A stretch of DNA of 63,915 bases from Streptomyces iconiensis (GTDB taxonomy: Bacteria > Actinomycetota > Actinomycetes > Streptomycetales > Streptomycetaceae): positions 1-63,915 of the forward strand of contig NZ_JANCPR020000056.1 in assembly GCF_028657195.3 (NCBI RefSeq), in the 5' to 3' direction. The notes beneath the pieces are model-generated. The model did not search any database and was not told the origin of the DNA. It saw only the letters and a list, made by a program, of their open reading frames with translations. Positions 1 to 8,203 of this stretch are shown piece after piece. A program made the translations under genes and the position numbers. Numbering within the stretch: the stretch's first letter is position 1; every line of letters begins with the position of its first letter.

Positions 1-59
1 GTCCGGTCCTGTCCGTCCTGCTCGGCCAGGCGGACGCTCCGTCCCCTCGCGCAGGAAGC
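1..59. other. Left edge, no gene recognised
   Basis: A short GC-rich stretch at the window edge, downstream of the first minus-strand gene. No start, terminator or motif can be assigned. Confidence 0.4.
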
Positions 60-431
60 TCAGCGGCGCTCCAGCCTGAGCCGGGTCTGGCGTTCCTGAT
101 CGCCGGCCACCGTCATCTCCTCGCGTACCGCGAACGCGTCCTCCAGGACGCTGCGGAGCCGGTCGACCGCCTGGGGCGAGCCCTGCAACTCGGCCGCGAC
201 CGGGGTGCCCAGGGCCACCGCGCTCGCGCGCTCGTCGCCCGGGGTCACATCGAACTGGGCCATCCATACGTCGGGGCCCGTGCCGGTTCCCGCTCCGCCG
301 GCCGCCGCCGGGTCCCAGTCGCTGCGGTAGAGCGCGCCCAGCATGCCGAACACGGCGTGGGCATCCTCCTCACCGCACTCGCTGAGCTGCACCGTCACCT
401 CCATCACCCCACTCGGGGTCTCGCTCTCCAC
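60..431 (-). CDS. Hypothetical protein (123 aa)
   Basis: No family was recognised. The start is set at the GTG at 431-429 because AAGGAG lies about 8 nt upstream of it, while longer upstream frames have no ribosome-binding site. The product is acidic and soluble, with no signal peptide or membrane segment. Its N-terminal part (about residues 10-35) reads MEVTVQLSECGEEDAH and looks like a beta strand followed by a helix. A Gly/Ala-rich linker (AAAGGAGTGTG) follows, then a C-terminal alpha/beta part ending in basic residues. The gene points out of the window and does not overlap the next minus-strand gene, 159 bp upstream. Function unknown. Confidence 0.6.
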   Translation of the reverse strand: MESETPSGVMEVTVQLSECGEEDAHAVFGMLGALYRSDWDPAAAGGAGTGTGPDVWMAQFDVTPGDERASAVALGTPVAAELQGSPQAVDRLRSVLEDAFAVREEMTVAGDQERQTRLRLERR

Positions 432-590
432 GCTCGGTCTCCTTCCTGCGCCGGCTTGCCCTGCCCGTTTCGGTTCCTGTGTGCCTCGTACGTGGTCCTG
501 GTCGCTACGGGGAGTCCCGTTGTGCCGCGGATTCCCACGGGGCAAATATCGGCCCGTGAGTACCCGTTCCGTGTGACCGCAACCGGCGAT

Positions 591-1022
591 TCACGGGGTG
601 GGCAGCGGAAGGACCTGGGTGAGTTCCGCCGGGGGCGTGGCGGACGGCCTGGCCTCGACGTGGCTGCGTACGCGGTAACGGCTCCCGCCCGGGTCGCCCG
701 CCGGGTGCAGCCGCACCGTGACGGGCCCCGCGAACGTGTAGCGCCGCTCGGCCGCGTGCCGCCGCACCTGCGCGGCGAGCTGGGGCGCCAACTCGGCGCT
801 GTGCACGTCGAGTCGGCGGTGCGTCTCATGGGGCAGCTCGATGGTGAAGAGGTTGGGTACGAGGGTGCGGCCGTGGCCCACGATCATGGCGTTGTCGTCG
901 CACTCCTTACGCAGTACGGCGACCACCTCCATGGGCTTGTGCCGCGGCCCGCGTACGAAGGTCCACACGTTCGCCGCCCACCGTTCCATCGCGCGTTCGA
1001 AGCCCTCGATCATCATCCTCAT
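591..1022 (-). CDS. FhaA N-terminal (DUF3662) domain protein without FHA domain
   Basis: The 143-residue product is essentially one DUF3662/FhaA N-terminal domain. It has an N-terminal helix (IEGFERAMERW), the motif PMEVVAVLRKECDDNA, the segment HGRTLVPNLFTIEL, and the TFAGPVTVRL strand near residue 105. In Actinobacteria this domain usually precedes a variable linker and a C-terminal phosphothreonine-binding FHA domain, in proteins of the cell-wall/PknB locus. Here the FHA part is absent and no PknB, RodA or PBP gene is nearby. The start is uncertain: ATG 1022 was chosen because the domain begins there; 1064 is an in-frame alternative with a weak ribosome-binding site. Probably a divergent stand-alone paralogue. 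Confidence 0.72.
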   Translation of the reverse strand: MRMMIEGFERAMERWAANVWTFVRGPRHKPMEVVAVLRKECDDNAMIVGHGRTLVPNLFTIELPHETHRRLDVHSAELAPQLAAQVRRHAAERRYTFAGPVTVRLHPAGDPGGSRYRVRSHVEARPSATPPAELTQVLPLPTP

Positions 1023-1162
1023 CGCCGTCCGCCGCCCAGTCTCGTTCCGTCCGCAACCACTCATTCCGGGTAACGCGGTACGCCAACCCCGGGCACGCCT
1101 CCAACCGGGTCACTCCCGTGGCGTGCCAGGGCTGTTACGCGGGTCGGGCGCGTGCGCCCGGG

Positions 1163-1945
1163 TCAGAGCGCGTGGCCGCCCGCGACCTGGAGCACCTGGC
1201 CGCTGACCCAGCGGGACTGGTGGGAGGCGAGGTGCACGACGGCGTCCGCGATGTCCTCGGGCAGCCCGACGCGGCGCAGGGGGATACGGGGCACGACCTG
1301 CTCGATCAGGTCGTCCGGCATCCAGCCGGTCTGTACGGGGCCGGGCGCGACGGCGTTGACGCGGATGCCGTGCGGGCCCAGATCCAGGGCCGCTGCGCGG
1401 GTGAACGCTTCGAGTGCCGCCTTCGAGGTGCCGTAGCCGACCTGCCCGGGGAAGGCGCGGGCCGCGTCCGTGGAGATGTTGACGACCGCCGCCTCCCTGC
1501 CGCGCCGCGCGAGTCCAGCGGTGAGCAGTGCGGGCGTGAAGGTGTTCACGCGGTAGGTGCGCTCCAGGCCTTCGAACGTCAACTCCGCTGTCCCGTCCGG
1601 TACTTCGCAGTGCGCCGCGTTGTTCACCAGGACGTCGACGGGGCCCAGCCGCTCGGTCACCGCGTTCAGCAGGTCGCCCGCGGCGTCCGGGCGTGAGAGG
1701 TCGGCGGGGAAGGGCGCCGCGTCCTCGGCGCCGTCCTCGCGCAGCGCCCGCACCAGCGCCTCGGCCTGCTCGGCACGCGCTGTGGTGTGCGCGTAGGACA
1801 CGCCCTCGGGATTCTCCCCGCCCCGATACCAGTGCGCCGCGACCTTGGCACCCTGGCGGGCGAAGGCGCGCGAGGTGGCTTCACCGATGCCGTTGACGGC
1901 GCCTGTGACCAGGACGGTGCGTCCGGAGAGTCCCGTATCGATCAT
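1163..1945 (-). CDS. SDR family oxidoreductase
   Basis: A classical short-chain dehydrogenase/reductase of 260 residues, the usual length for the family. The nucleotide-binding glycine motif TGAVNGIG is near residue 15. NNAAH (the NNAG equivalent) is near residue 100, followed by a Ser and YGTSK, which supply the catalytic Ser-Tyr-Lys. PG near residue 200 and a C-terminal GQVLQVAGGHAL complete the fold. Predicted to be a cytosolic NAD(P)(H)-dependent oxidoreductase; the substrate cannot be inferred. Start at ATG 1945 with a purine-rich GCTGAGGC just upstream; a longer in-frame start at 1981 would only add 12 poorly conserved residues. Confidence 0.9.
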   Translation of the reverse strand: MIDTGLSGRTVLVTGAVNGIGEATSRAFARQGAKVAAHWYRGGENPEGVSYAHTTARAEQAEALVRALREDGAEDAAPFPADLSRPDAAGDLLNAVTERLGPVDVLVNNAAHCEVPDGTAELTFEGLERTYRVNTFTPALLTAGLARRGREAAVVNISTDAARAFPGQVGYGTSKAALEAFTRAAALDLGPHGIRVNAVAPGPVQTGWMPDDLIEQVVPRIPLRRVGLPEDIADAVVHLASHQSRWVSGQVLQVAGGHAL

Positions 1946-2029
1946 CGCCTCAGCCTGCCAGCGTGCGGCCGGACCACTCAAACGGGTTTCCCGTCCCGTG
2001 TCGCCCGCTCGCCTCAGCCCGCCCGGAGT

Positions 2030-2278
2030 TCACACCGGGTCCTCGCCCCGCAGCCTGGCCTGTGCGGCGGCCAGGTGCTCGGCCTCCGATCCGGGGGACC
2101 GTGCGAGCAGTGCGGGAAGCGCCTTGTCGAGCGTGCCGGCGACGCGGTGCAAGGGCGCCCATACGGCGGGGTCGTCCACGGCGTCGCCGAGTTCCGATAT
2201 CTGGAGCCGTTCCAGCCAGTCCGACAGGACCAGCGCCTCGTCGGGAGTCAGACTGATCGTGATCCGGGGCTCGTTCAC
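2030..2278 (-). CDS. Small hypothetical protein (82 aa)
   Basis: Start set at GTG 2278 because GGAGGAG lies 7-8 nt upstream. The product starts NEPRITISLTPDEALVLSDW and is mostly helical, with a Leu-rich core and many acidic residues. No signal peptide, cysteine or membrane segment is present. The TPDEALVL segment resembles small conserved Streptomyces proteins of unknown function. It lies between the SDR gene and the MarR gene, all on the minus strand, with gaps of about 85-95 bp. Confidence 0.65.
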   Translation of the reverse strand: MNEPRITISLTPDEALVLSDWLERLQISELGDAVDDPAVWAPLHRVAGTLDKALPALLARSPGSEAEHLAAAQARLRGEDPV

Positions 2279-2371
2279 CGTGCCGCTCTCCTCCAGCCGG
2301 TCGATGAGAGGTCTCAAGTGTCCCTGTTACGGGGCGGCGGGGCGGCGAGAAGGCCAGAACGTCCCGCCCGG

Positions 2372-2863
2372 CTACGGGGCCGGCGGGCCCACCGGCCCCG
2401 CAGCGCCGTCGGGGCGCAGGCGTGAGCCGACGCGGCCGAGGGCGCGGGCGAGGACCGTGAGCTCTTCCTCGTCCAGGACGTCGATGAGCGAGGCACGTAC
2501 GGCCGCGACGTGGCCGGGGGCCGCCTCACGGAGGGTTCGGCGGCCGGTGGGGGTGAGAACGGCGAGGACGCCGCGTACGTCGGTGGGGCAGGAGCGGCGG
2601 GTCACGAGGCCGCGCTTCTCCAACTGGCCCACCTGGTACGTCAGTCCGCTCTTGGACGTGAACAGCCCCTCGGCGAGTTCGGTCATCCGCACCTCGCCGT
2701 CGGGCGCCGCCGCGAGCCGCACGAGGATCTCGTACTGCGGATGCGACAGCCCCGCGTCGTCCTTGAGCTGCTGCTCAAGATGGCGGGACACCCGGCTGGT
2801 GGCTTCGAGGAAGCCCTGCCAGGCCGCCATTTCGTGCTCGTCGAGCCACCTGGTCTCAGCCAT
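2372..2863 (-). CDS. MarR family transcriptional regulator
   Basis: A 163-residue winged-helix regulator. Helices 1-2 carry EATSRVSRHLEQQLKDDAGL. The helix-turn-helix (about residues 60-88) contains MTELAEGLFTSKSGLTYQV and QLEKRGLVTR. The wing begins at RRSCPTDVRGVLAVLTPTG, and a C-terminal dimerisation helix ends in an Ala/Pro/Gly tail. The gene is divergent from doxX, and the intergenic region holds two matching palindromic operators, so it most likely represses doxX and itself. A TAGGAT -10 ends 6 nt before the ATG, so the transcript may be leaderless and the operator would overlap its own promoter. No redox cysteine typical of OhrR is obvious near the N-terminus. Confidence 0.9.
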   Translation of the reverse strand: MAETRWLDEHEMAAWQGFLEATSRVSRHLEQQLKDDAGLSHPQYEILVRLAAAPDGEVRMTELAEGLFTSKSGLTYQVGQLEKRGLVTRRSCPTDVRGVLAVLTPTGRRTLREAAPGHVAAVRASLIDVLDEEELTVLARALGRVGSRLRPDGAAGPVGPPAP

Positions 2864-2869
2864 GGGGCC

Positions 2870-2875
2870 ATCCTA
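2870..2875 (-). promoter_or_regulatory. Candidate -10 of the MarR gene (leaderless)
   Basis: TAGGAT on the minus strand lies 6 nt upstream of ATG 2863, the spacing expected for a leaderless transcript. The operator half at 2883-2898 falls in the -35 zone. Confidence 0.4.
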
Positions 2876-2882
2876 CGCGGTT

Positions 2883-2937
2883 GTTCAAATTCAAACCGTC
2901 TTGTACGGTCGCCCCGGCCGTCGGTTCGAATTTGAAC
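2883..2937. promoter_or_regulatory. Paired MarR-type operators between MarR gene and doxX
   Basis: GTTCAAATTCAAACCG (2883-2898) and CGGTTCGAATTTGAAC (2922-2937) are inverted copies matching at 15 of 16 positions, 23 bp apart. Each copy is also near-palindromic around its AATT core, as expected for a MarR dimer site. The block is AT-rich against a very GC-rich background. Inference: two dimers of the divergent MarR protein bind here and control both genes. Confidence 0.75.
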
Positions 2938-3082
2938 TACATGTCCCATGCAACGGAAGAACCGAAGCACCGAGTGGCCGAGGCACCGAAGCCGAAGCAC
3001 GGAAACACCGCAGAACCGGCCGCATAACCGGCCGCAGAACCGCACTTCAGACCGTCCCGCTCCGACGTAGGAGGCTCCGCTC

Positions 3083-3651
<569 letters not shown>

Positions 3652-3661
<10 letters not shown>

Positions 3662-3724
3662 CCGGCCGACCGCCCGTTCCGGGTCACCGTCCGTTCCCGA
3701 TCACCGCCCGTTCCTGACCGGCCG
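3652..3724. repeat. Short direct repeats over the doxX stop codon
   Basis: CCGTTCCTGACCGGCCG occurs at 3652-3668 (containing the doxX TGA) and again at 3708-3724. Two degenerate CCGTTCC units lie between them at 3674 and 3691, with 17-bp spacing. Confidence 0.7.
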
Positions 3725-3867
3725 CCGCATGGGCCGCCCCCGCCTCACCCGTCGTACGCGCGTGCCTTTCGCCGTCCGCGCGGAAGCGCTCCCGGTCGTC
3801 CGTGCGGCTGGTCGCGCCTTCGGGGCCGCTCGCACAGCGTGACGGTGTGAGTACCCTGACGTACGGG

Positions 3868-6291
3868 ATGCGTACGTCACGGCTTTCGGGTGGGGGCGGT
3901 ATGGGCTTCGGGTTCAGGCGGCGGAGCTCGGCTCTTCCGTCAGAGGTCACCAGCTTCGTCGGACGGCACGAGGAACTCGCCCGCGTGGACGGGCTGTTGC
4001 GCAGGGCCCGGCTCGTCTCGCTGGTCGGTCCCGGCGGCGTCGGCAAGACGCGGCTCGCACTGCGGGCAGCCGCCGCCGTCAAGGACACCTTTCCCGACGG
4101 GCTGTGCCTGGCCGAACTGACGCAGCTACGGGACGCCGAGCTGCTCCCCGCGACCCTCGCCTCCATGCTCGGGCTGCCGGAGACCAGCGGCAGGGAGCCG
4201 CTGGACCTGCTCGTCGAGCACCTGCACCGCCGGTGCATGCTGCTCATCCTCGACACGTGCGACCACCTCGTCGACGCCTGCGCCCTCTTCGCCGACCTGG
4301 TGCTGCGCGAGGCGCCAGGCGTCACCGTCCTCGTCACCAGCCGCCAGCCCTTGGACGTGCCCGGCGAACACACCTACGTCGTCCCGCCGCTGGAGGTCGA
4401 GGAGGGCGAGAGCGGCGGCGGCCTCACGGGCGCCGACGGCAGCGCCGTCGACCTGTTCGCGCAGCGCGCCGCCGCTGTCGTACCCGGCTTCCGGGTCACC
4501 AGCAGCAACCGTTCCGAGGTCGTGGCCCTGTGCCGCCGTCTCGACGGCATCCCGCTGGCCGTCGAGCTGGCGACCGTACGGCTGCGCGCGCTCTCGCTGG
4601 CGCAGCTCGCCGCGCATCTGGAGGATCGTTTCCGGGTGCTGACCGGCGGCAGGCGTACGGCGCTGCCGCGCCATCAGACGCTGCGCACCACCATCGGCTG
4701 GAGTCACGAGCTGTGCTCGGCCGAGGAACGACTGCTGTGGGCGCGGCTGTCGGTGTTCACCGGCTCCTTCGACATCCGCGCCGTCGAACAGGTCTGCGCC
4801 GGCGGCGATCTGACGGGGCGCGCGATCGTGCAGCACCTGGTCGCACTCGTGGACAAGTCCGTCGTCCTGCGCGTGGACGACGAGAGCCTGCCGCGCTACC
4901 GGCTGCTGGACACCATCCGTGAGTACGGCGCGGAGTGGCTGGCCAGCATCGGCGAGGAGAAGGAGTGCAGGGACCGGCACCTGGCCTGGTTCCGCGCGGC
5001 GGCCGAGCACTTCCACGCGCACAGCGCCGACGCCGGCCAGCGGCGGCTGACCCGTGACATCACCCGCGACCTGCCCAACTTCCGCCTCGCGCTGGAGTAC
5101 GCGTACTCCTTGCGCGAACGCCCCCATGAGGCGCTCGCGCTCGCCGCGGCGCTGTCGCCCTACTGGACGTTCCACTCCTCCTTCAGCGAGTCACGGCACT
5201 GGCTGCGCCGCGGCCTGGAGCTGTGTACGGAGCCGACGGCCGAACGCGCGGAGGGGCTGTGCCACCTCGCGCACCACACCGTCGTCCAGGGCGGGGCCGG
5301 CGCCGCGATGCCGTATGTGCGGGAGGCGGCGGAGATCGCCGAGCGCCTCGACGACGAGCGGCTGCGCGGCCTGGCCACGCACTACCTCGGCTTCGTGCAC
5401 CTGATGAGCGGCGACACCGAGCGTGCGGGTCCGTGCATCGCCGCGGCCCGCCCCCTGCTGGCGGCGGCGGGCGAACGGCACCAGCTGGCGCTCAGCTTCG
5501 TGCACGAGGCGGTACGCGCCGCGCTCCTCGGCCGCAGCGACCTGTCGGTGCGCAACGAGCGGGAGTACGCGCGCGCCTTCGGACAGGAGGCGCGGGCACT
5601 CGCACAGAAGGCGCGGGCTCTCGCGCAGGAGACGGGGGAAGAGAACTTCTTCCGCAGCTACCTGCGCTACTTCCACGGTCTCGCGCTGTGGATCGAGGGC
5701 TACCGCGAGGAGAGCGCGGTCCCGCTGCGCGAGGCCGTACGGCTCAAGGCGGCCGGGGAGGAGCCGGGCGGTACGGCGGTGTGCCTGGAGACGCTGGCCT
5801 GGCACGCCGCCGATGCCGCGCGCTATGTGCGTGCTGCCTGGCTGCTGGGCGCGGCCGACGCGTTCTGGCAGCGCGACCTCGAACTCATGTGGGGCGTCGA
5901 GAGGCTGACCGCCTTTCACGGCGAGGCGATGGCCCGTGTCACCGAGGCGCTGGGGGAGAGCCGCAGGGACAAGCTCATGCGGCGCGGGCGCGCGCTGCCC
6001 GTCGCCGAAGCGGTCGAGCTGGCGGCCTCGGACCGCGAGCACCCCAACGCGCCGGCGCCGGGCGGGGGTTCGCAAGGCACCGGACATGCGGTTCTCACCT
6101 GCAGGGAGCGCGAGGTGGCGGGTCTGGTGGCCGAGGGCCTCACCAACCGTGAGGTCGCAGAGCGCCTCGTCATCTCCAAGCGCACGGCCGACGCGCACGT
6201 CGAGCACATCCTCAGCAAGCTCGGCTGCTCGGCACGCGGCGAGATCGCCCCCCTCCTGGCCCAGCCACCGGCCGCCGCGGGCGGACGCTGA
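3868..6291 (+). CDS. NB-ARC-type ATPase / LuxR family transcriptional regulator
   Basis: About 807 residues. An N-terminal P-loop ATPase starts with the SFVGRHEELARV motif and has Walker A GPGGVGKT near residue 55-60 and a Walker B-like LLILDTCDHLVD near 127. It is followed by a winged helix and a long TPR-like helical region (residues about 400-700). A C-terminal LuxR helix-turn-helix (LTCREREVAGLVAEGLTNRE) follows. This is the architecture of STAND-class signal-integrating regulators; ATP and an unknown ligand or partner are thought to control DNA binding. Start uncertain: ATG 3868 follows a TACCCT -10-like box by 9 nt; GTG 3847 and ATG 3901 are in frame. No obvious target is adjacent; terD downstream is convergent. 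Confidence 0.85.
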   Translation: MRTSRLSGGGGMGFGFRRRSSALPSEVTSFVGRHEELARVDGLLRRARLVSLVGPGGVGKTRLALRAAAAVKDTFPDGLCLAELTQLRDAELLPATLASMLGLPETSGREPLDLLVEHLHRRCMLLILDTCDHLVDACALFADLVLREAPGVTVLVTSRQPLDVPGEHTYVVPPLEVEEGESGGGLTGADGSAVDLFAQRAAAVVPGFRVTSSNRSEVVALCRRLDGIPLAVELATVRLRALSLAQLAAHLEDRFRVLTGGRRTALPRHQTLRTTIGWSHELCSAEERLLWARLSVFTGSFDIRAVEQVCAGGDLTGRAIVQHLVALVDKSVVLRVDDESLPRYRLLDTIREYGAEWLASIGEEKECRDRHLAWFRAAAEHFHAHSADAGQRRLTRDITRDLPNFRLALEYAYSLRERPHEALALAAALSPYWTFHSSFSESRHWLRRGLELCTEPTAERAEGLCHLAHHTVVQGGAGAAMPYVREAAEIAERLDDERLRGLATHYLGFVHLMSGDTERAGPCIAAARPLLAAAGERHQLALSFVHEAVRAALLGRSDLSVRNEREYARAFGQEARALAQKARALAQETGEENFFRSYLRYFHGLALWIEGYREESAVPLREAVRLKAAGEEPGGTAVCLETLAWHAADAARYVRAAWLLGAADAFWQRDLELMWGVERLTAFHGEAMARVTEALGESRRDKLMRRGRALPVAEAVELAASDREHPNAPAPGGGSQGTGHAVLTCREREVAGLVAEGLTNREVAERLVISKRTADAHVEHILSKLGCSARGEIAPLLAQPPAAAGGR

Positions 6292-6387
6292 CCGTTCGGG
6301 GTCGTATCCGGGTCGTATCCGGGTTGGTCGGGCCGTTCGGGGTCGTTCAGGGCCACGGCTGCGCCGCACCTGACCGGACAGTGCCCG

Positions 6388-6417
6388 GCCCCCGGGTCCG
6401 CCCCCGTCCCCGGGGGC
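6388..6417. terminator. Bidirectional terminator hairpin
   Basis: GCCCCCGGG (6388-6396) pairs perfectly with CCCGGGGGC (6409-6417) between the convergent LuxR-type regulator gene and terD. Confidence 0.6.
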
Positions 6418-6998
6418 TACAGGTGGGCGCTGATCGCGGGCATCAGGTCCTGGAACGTACGCCCGTCGGCGGGCACCCCGATGGCCTGCATGTCCCAACC
6501 CGTGGCCGTGCGGTGCACCTTGGCCATGATCTGCGCCGTGACGGGGCCGCCTCCGGTGAGGGTGTGCCGGGCCAGCTCCTCGCCCGTCGTCTCGTCGACG
6601 AGGCGGCAGAAGGCGTTCTGGACCTGCTCGAAGGTCTGGCCGGTGAAGGAGTTCACGGTGAAGACGATCTGGTCGATGTGCGCGGAGACCCGCTCCAGGT
6701 CCACCAGGATCGACTCGTCGTCCCCGCCCTGACCCGCGCCGCCCGTGAGGTTGTCGCCGGTGTGGCGCACGGAGCCGTCCTCGCTGCGGAGGTGCTGGAA
6801 GAAGACCACGTCGGCGGGTTCCCCGCCGGCGAAGAGCACGGCCGAGGCGTCGAGGTCGATCTCGCGTGCGGTGAGCTTGGCCAGGAAGCCCCTGCGGGGA
6901 GCGGCCTGCCAGCCGAGCCCCATCCGTACGACCGTGAGGGAACCGCCGTCGGCCTTGGCCAGGCTGATCCGCTGGCCCTTGGCCAGGTTGACGCTCAT
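6417..6998 (-). CDS. TerD family protein
   Basis: A 193-residue TerD-domain protein of usual length. It starts MSVNLAKGQRISLAK and carries the DLDASAVLF strand near residue 50. The calcium-binding region DNLTGGAGQGGDDESILVDL is near residues 82-101, and the sheet continues into DQIVFTVNSF. TerD proteins bind Ca2+ and are tied to tellurite resistance, general stress and development in Streptomyces, where several paralogues are normal. No terA/terB/terC neighbours are visible, so this is an orphan copy. GGAAGGG lies about 7 nt before the ATG. A BlaI-like palindrome sits about 100 bp upstream. Confidence 0.93.
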   Translation of the reverse strand: MSVNLAKGQRISLAKADGGSLTVVRMGLGWQAAPRRGFLAKLTAREIDLDASAVLFAGGEPADVVFFQHLRSEDGSVRHTGDNLTGGAGQGGDDESILVDLERVSAHIDQIVFTVNSFTGQTFEQVQNAFCRLVDETTGEELARHTLTGGGPVTAQIMAKVHRTATGWDMQAIGVPADGRTFQDLMPAISAHL

Positions 6999-7378
6999 CC
7001 GCTGCCCTTCCGGACTCTCAGGCGTGACACTCGGAGATGACGCTGCCCGGGCCGACGGGTGCGCGGCCCGGGCAGCGATGCTGTACGGGGATTACTACTA
7101 CAGCACTGTAGAAACTAACAGGTTCCCCGCCGTTTGTAAGCACCGGCCCGCCGTCTCCCGGCTGCGGGTGTCCGGGGCGCAATCCCCGATCCGGGTGGCG
7201 GGCCACGCCAGGGTGAATCGCACAACGGCCGCCGCACCGGCGGCCGTTGCCGCGTCGGCCCCTTGACCCCGCACTCGAACTTCCGGACGACGGCGACCAC
7301 TTGAGGGCCCGTGACATCGCCCCGAGGAGCGTCGTTTCCCGAGCATCCATCCGAACCGGCGTCAACCGAGGAGGAGCC
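6999..7378. other. Divergent intergenic region upstream of terD
   Basis: About 380 bp with no convincing gene. It holds the AT-rich palindrome at 7098-7111 and otherwise GC-rich sequence. The RBS of the small leader ORF is at its right end. Confidence 0.5.
7098..7111. promoter_or_regulatory. CTACAG-CA-CTGTAG palindrome
   Basis: A perfect 6-bp dyad with a 2-bp spacer, embedded in an unusually AT-rich stretch. Its TACA/TGTA arms resemble BlaI/CopY-type or other winged-helix repressor boxes. It lies 100 bp upstream of terD and 268 bp upstream of the leader ORF. The regulator is unknown and no BlaI gene is in the window. Confidence 0.5.
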
Positions 7379-7471
7379 ATGCGTCCACGCACCCGTCGCA
7401 CCGCCCCGTACCCCGTATTCGAACGCGGTCACCACGGTGACCACCAGGGCCGCGGGGGGTGGACCGGGTGA
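7379..7471 (+). CDS. Candidate 30-codon leader ORF upstream of the Nudix gene
   Basis: ATG at 7379 is preceded by GAGGAG at a good distance, a stronger site than the Nudix gene itself has. The 30-residue product is basic and His/Gly-rich (MRPRTRRTAPYPVFERG, then HHGDHQG). Its TGA overlaps the Nudix start as GTGA (7468-7471), the classical arrangement for translational coupling. A GGTCACC-AC-GGTGACC dyad (7427-7442) lies inside it. It could be a coupling or attenuating leader or chance. Peptide function unknown. Confidence 0.45.
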   Translation: MRPRTRRTAPYPVFERGHHGDHQGRGGWTG

Positions 7472-7998
7472 GCGCGGTGGTGGAGCGGCACCGGCGGGTG
7501 GTCGACCTGTTCGTGCTGATGCACAGGGACGACGGCCGGGTGCTGCTGCTGCGCCGCGCCGGCCAGGTCTACGCGAGCGGCCTGCTCGCGCCCCCGAGCG
7601 GGCACCTGGAGGCCGGCGAGACCGTGCGCGAGGGCGCGCTGCGCGAGGCGTACGAGGAGGTGGGGGTGACCATCGCACCGGGAGACCTGGAGTTCTGCCA
7701 CCTCATCGACCACCGGAACCCGGAGGGGTGCCAGCGCCTCGGTGTCGCCTTCACCGCACAGCGCTGGAGCGGCAGACCGTACAACCGCGAGCCGCACCGC
7801 CACTCCCAGCTCGTATGGGCCGAGCCGGCGCGCCCGCCCGCCGACTGCGTGCCCTACACCTCGGCGCTGCTCACCCGCTTCGCCGAGGGGGCGCTGCTCT
7901 CCACCGACGGCTACGGCGACGGCCACGGCTACGGCCATGGCGATGGGTACGGCGATGGCTACGGGCGCGGCTGCGGTCGGGGATACGGTCAGGGGTGA
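7468..7998 (+). CDS. Nudix hydrolase with Gly/Tyr-rich tail
   Basis: About 176 residues. The Nudix box is complete: GHLEAGE then the REAYEEVG segment around residues 46-68. This supplies the metal-binding glutamates that hydrolyse a nucleoside diphosphate linked to another moiety; the substrate is not predictable. The start is chosen at GTG 7468, which overlaps the leader ORF stop and has GGGGGTGG upstream; GTG 7459 is an in-frame alternative. The last 28 or so residues are an unusual tail of GYGDGHGYGHGDGYGDG type, encoded by repeated GGCTACGGC-like codons. It is outside the Nudix fold and probably disordered. Confidence 0.9.
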   Translation: MSAVVERHRRVVDLFVLMHRDDGRVLLLRRAGQVYASGLLAPPSGHLEAGETVREGALREAYEEVGVTIAPGDLEFCHLIDHRNPEGCQRLGVAFTAQRWSGRPYNREPHRHSQLVWAEPARPPADCVPYTSALLTRFAEGALLSTDGYGDGHGYGHGDGYGDGYGRGCGRGYGQG

Positions 7999-8122
7999 GT
8001 CACCCGCACGGGTGCGGCGCACCGCGCGTACCTCGCGCACCGTGGCCCATGGGGCACGTGGTGAGGCGGGGCCGAGTCCGTACTGTGAGGCAGCCGGAAC
8101 AATGAGTCCCTTTTCTTCGTTG

Positions 8123-8151
8123 TTGACTCTGCACTAGCGTGCTGTTTTTAC
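8123..8151 (+). promoter_or_regulatory. Possible promoter of the Bax inhibitor gene
   Basis: TTGACT (8123-8128) and TTTTAC (8146-8151) are spaced by 17 bp in a locally AT-rich stretch, 52 bp before the start codon. The -10 match is weak. Confidence 0.35.
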
Positions 8152-8203
8152 TAACGCATTACGCTGGACGCAAGGCCGTGCCGTGCGGCCATGGAGGAGT
8201 GAG

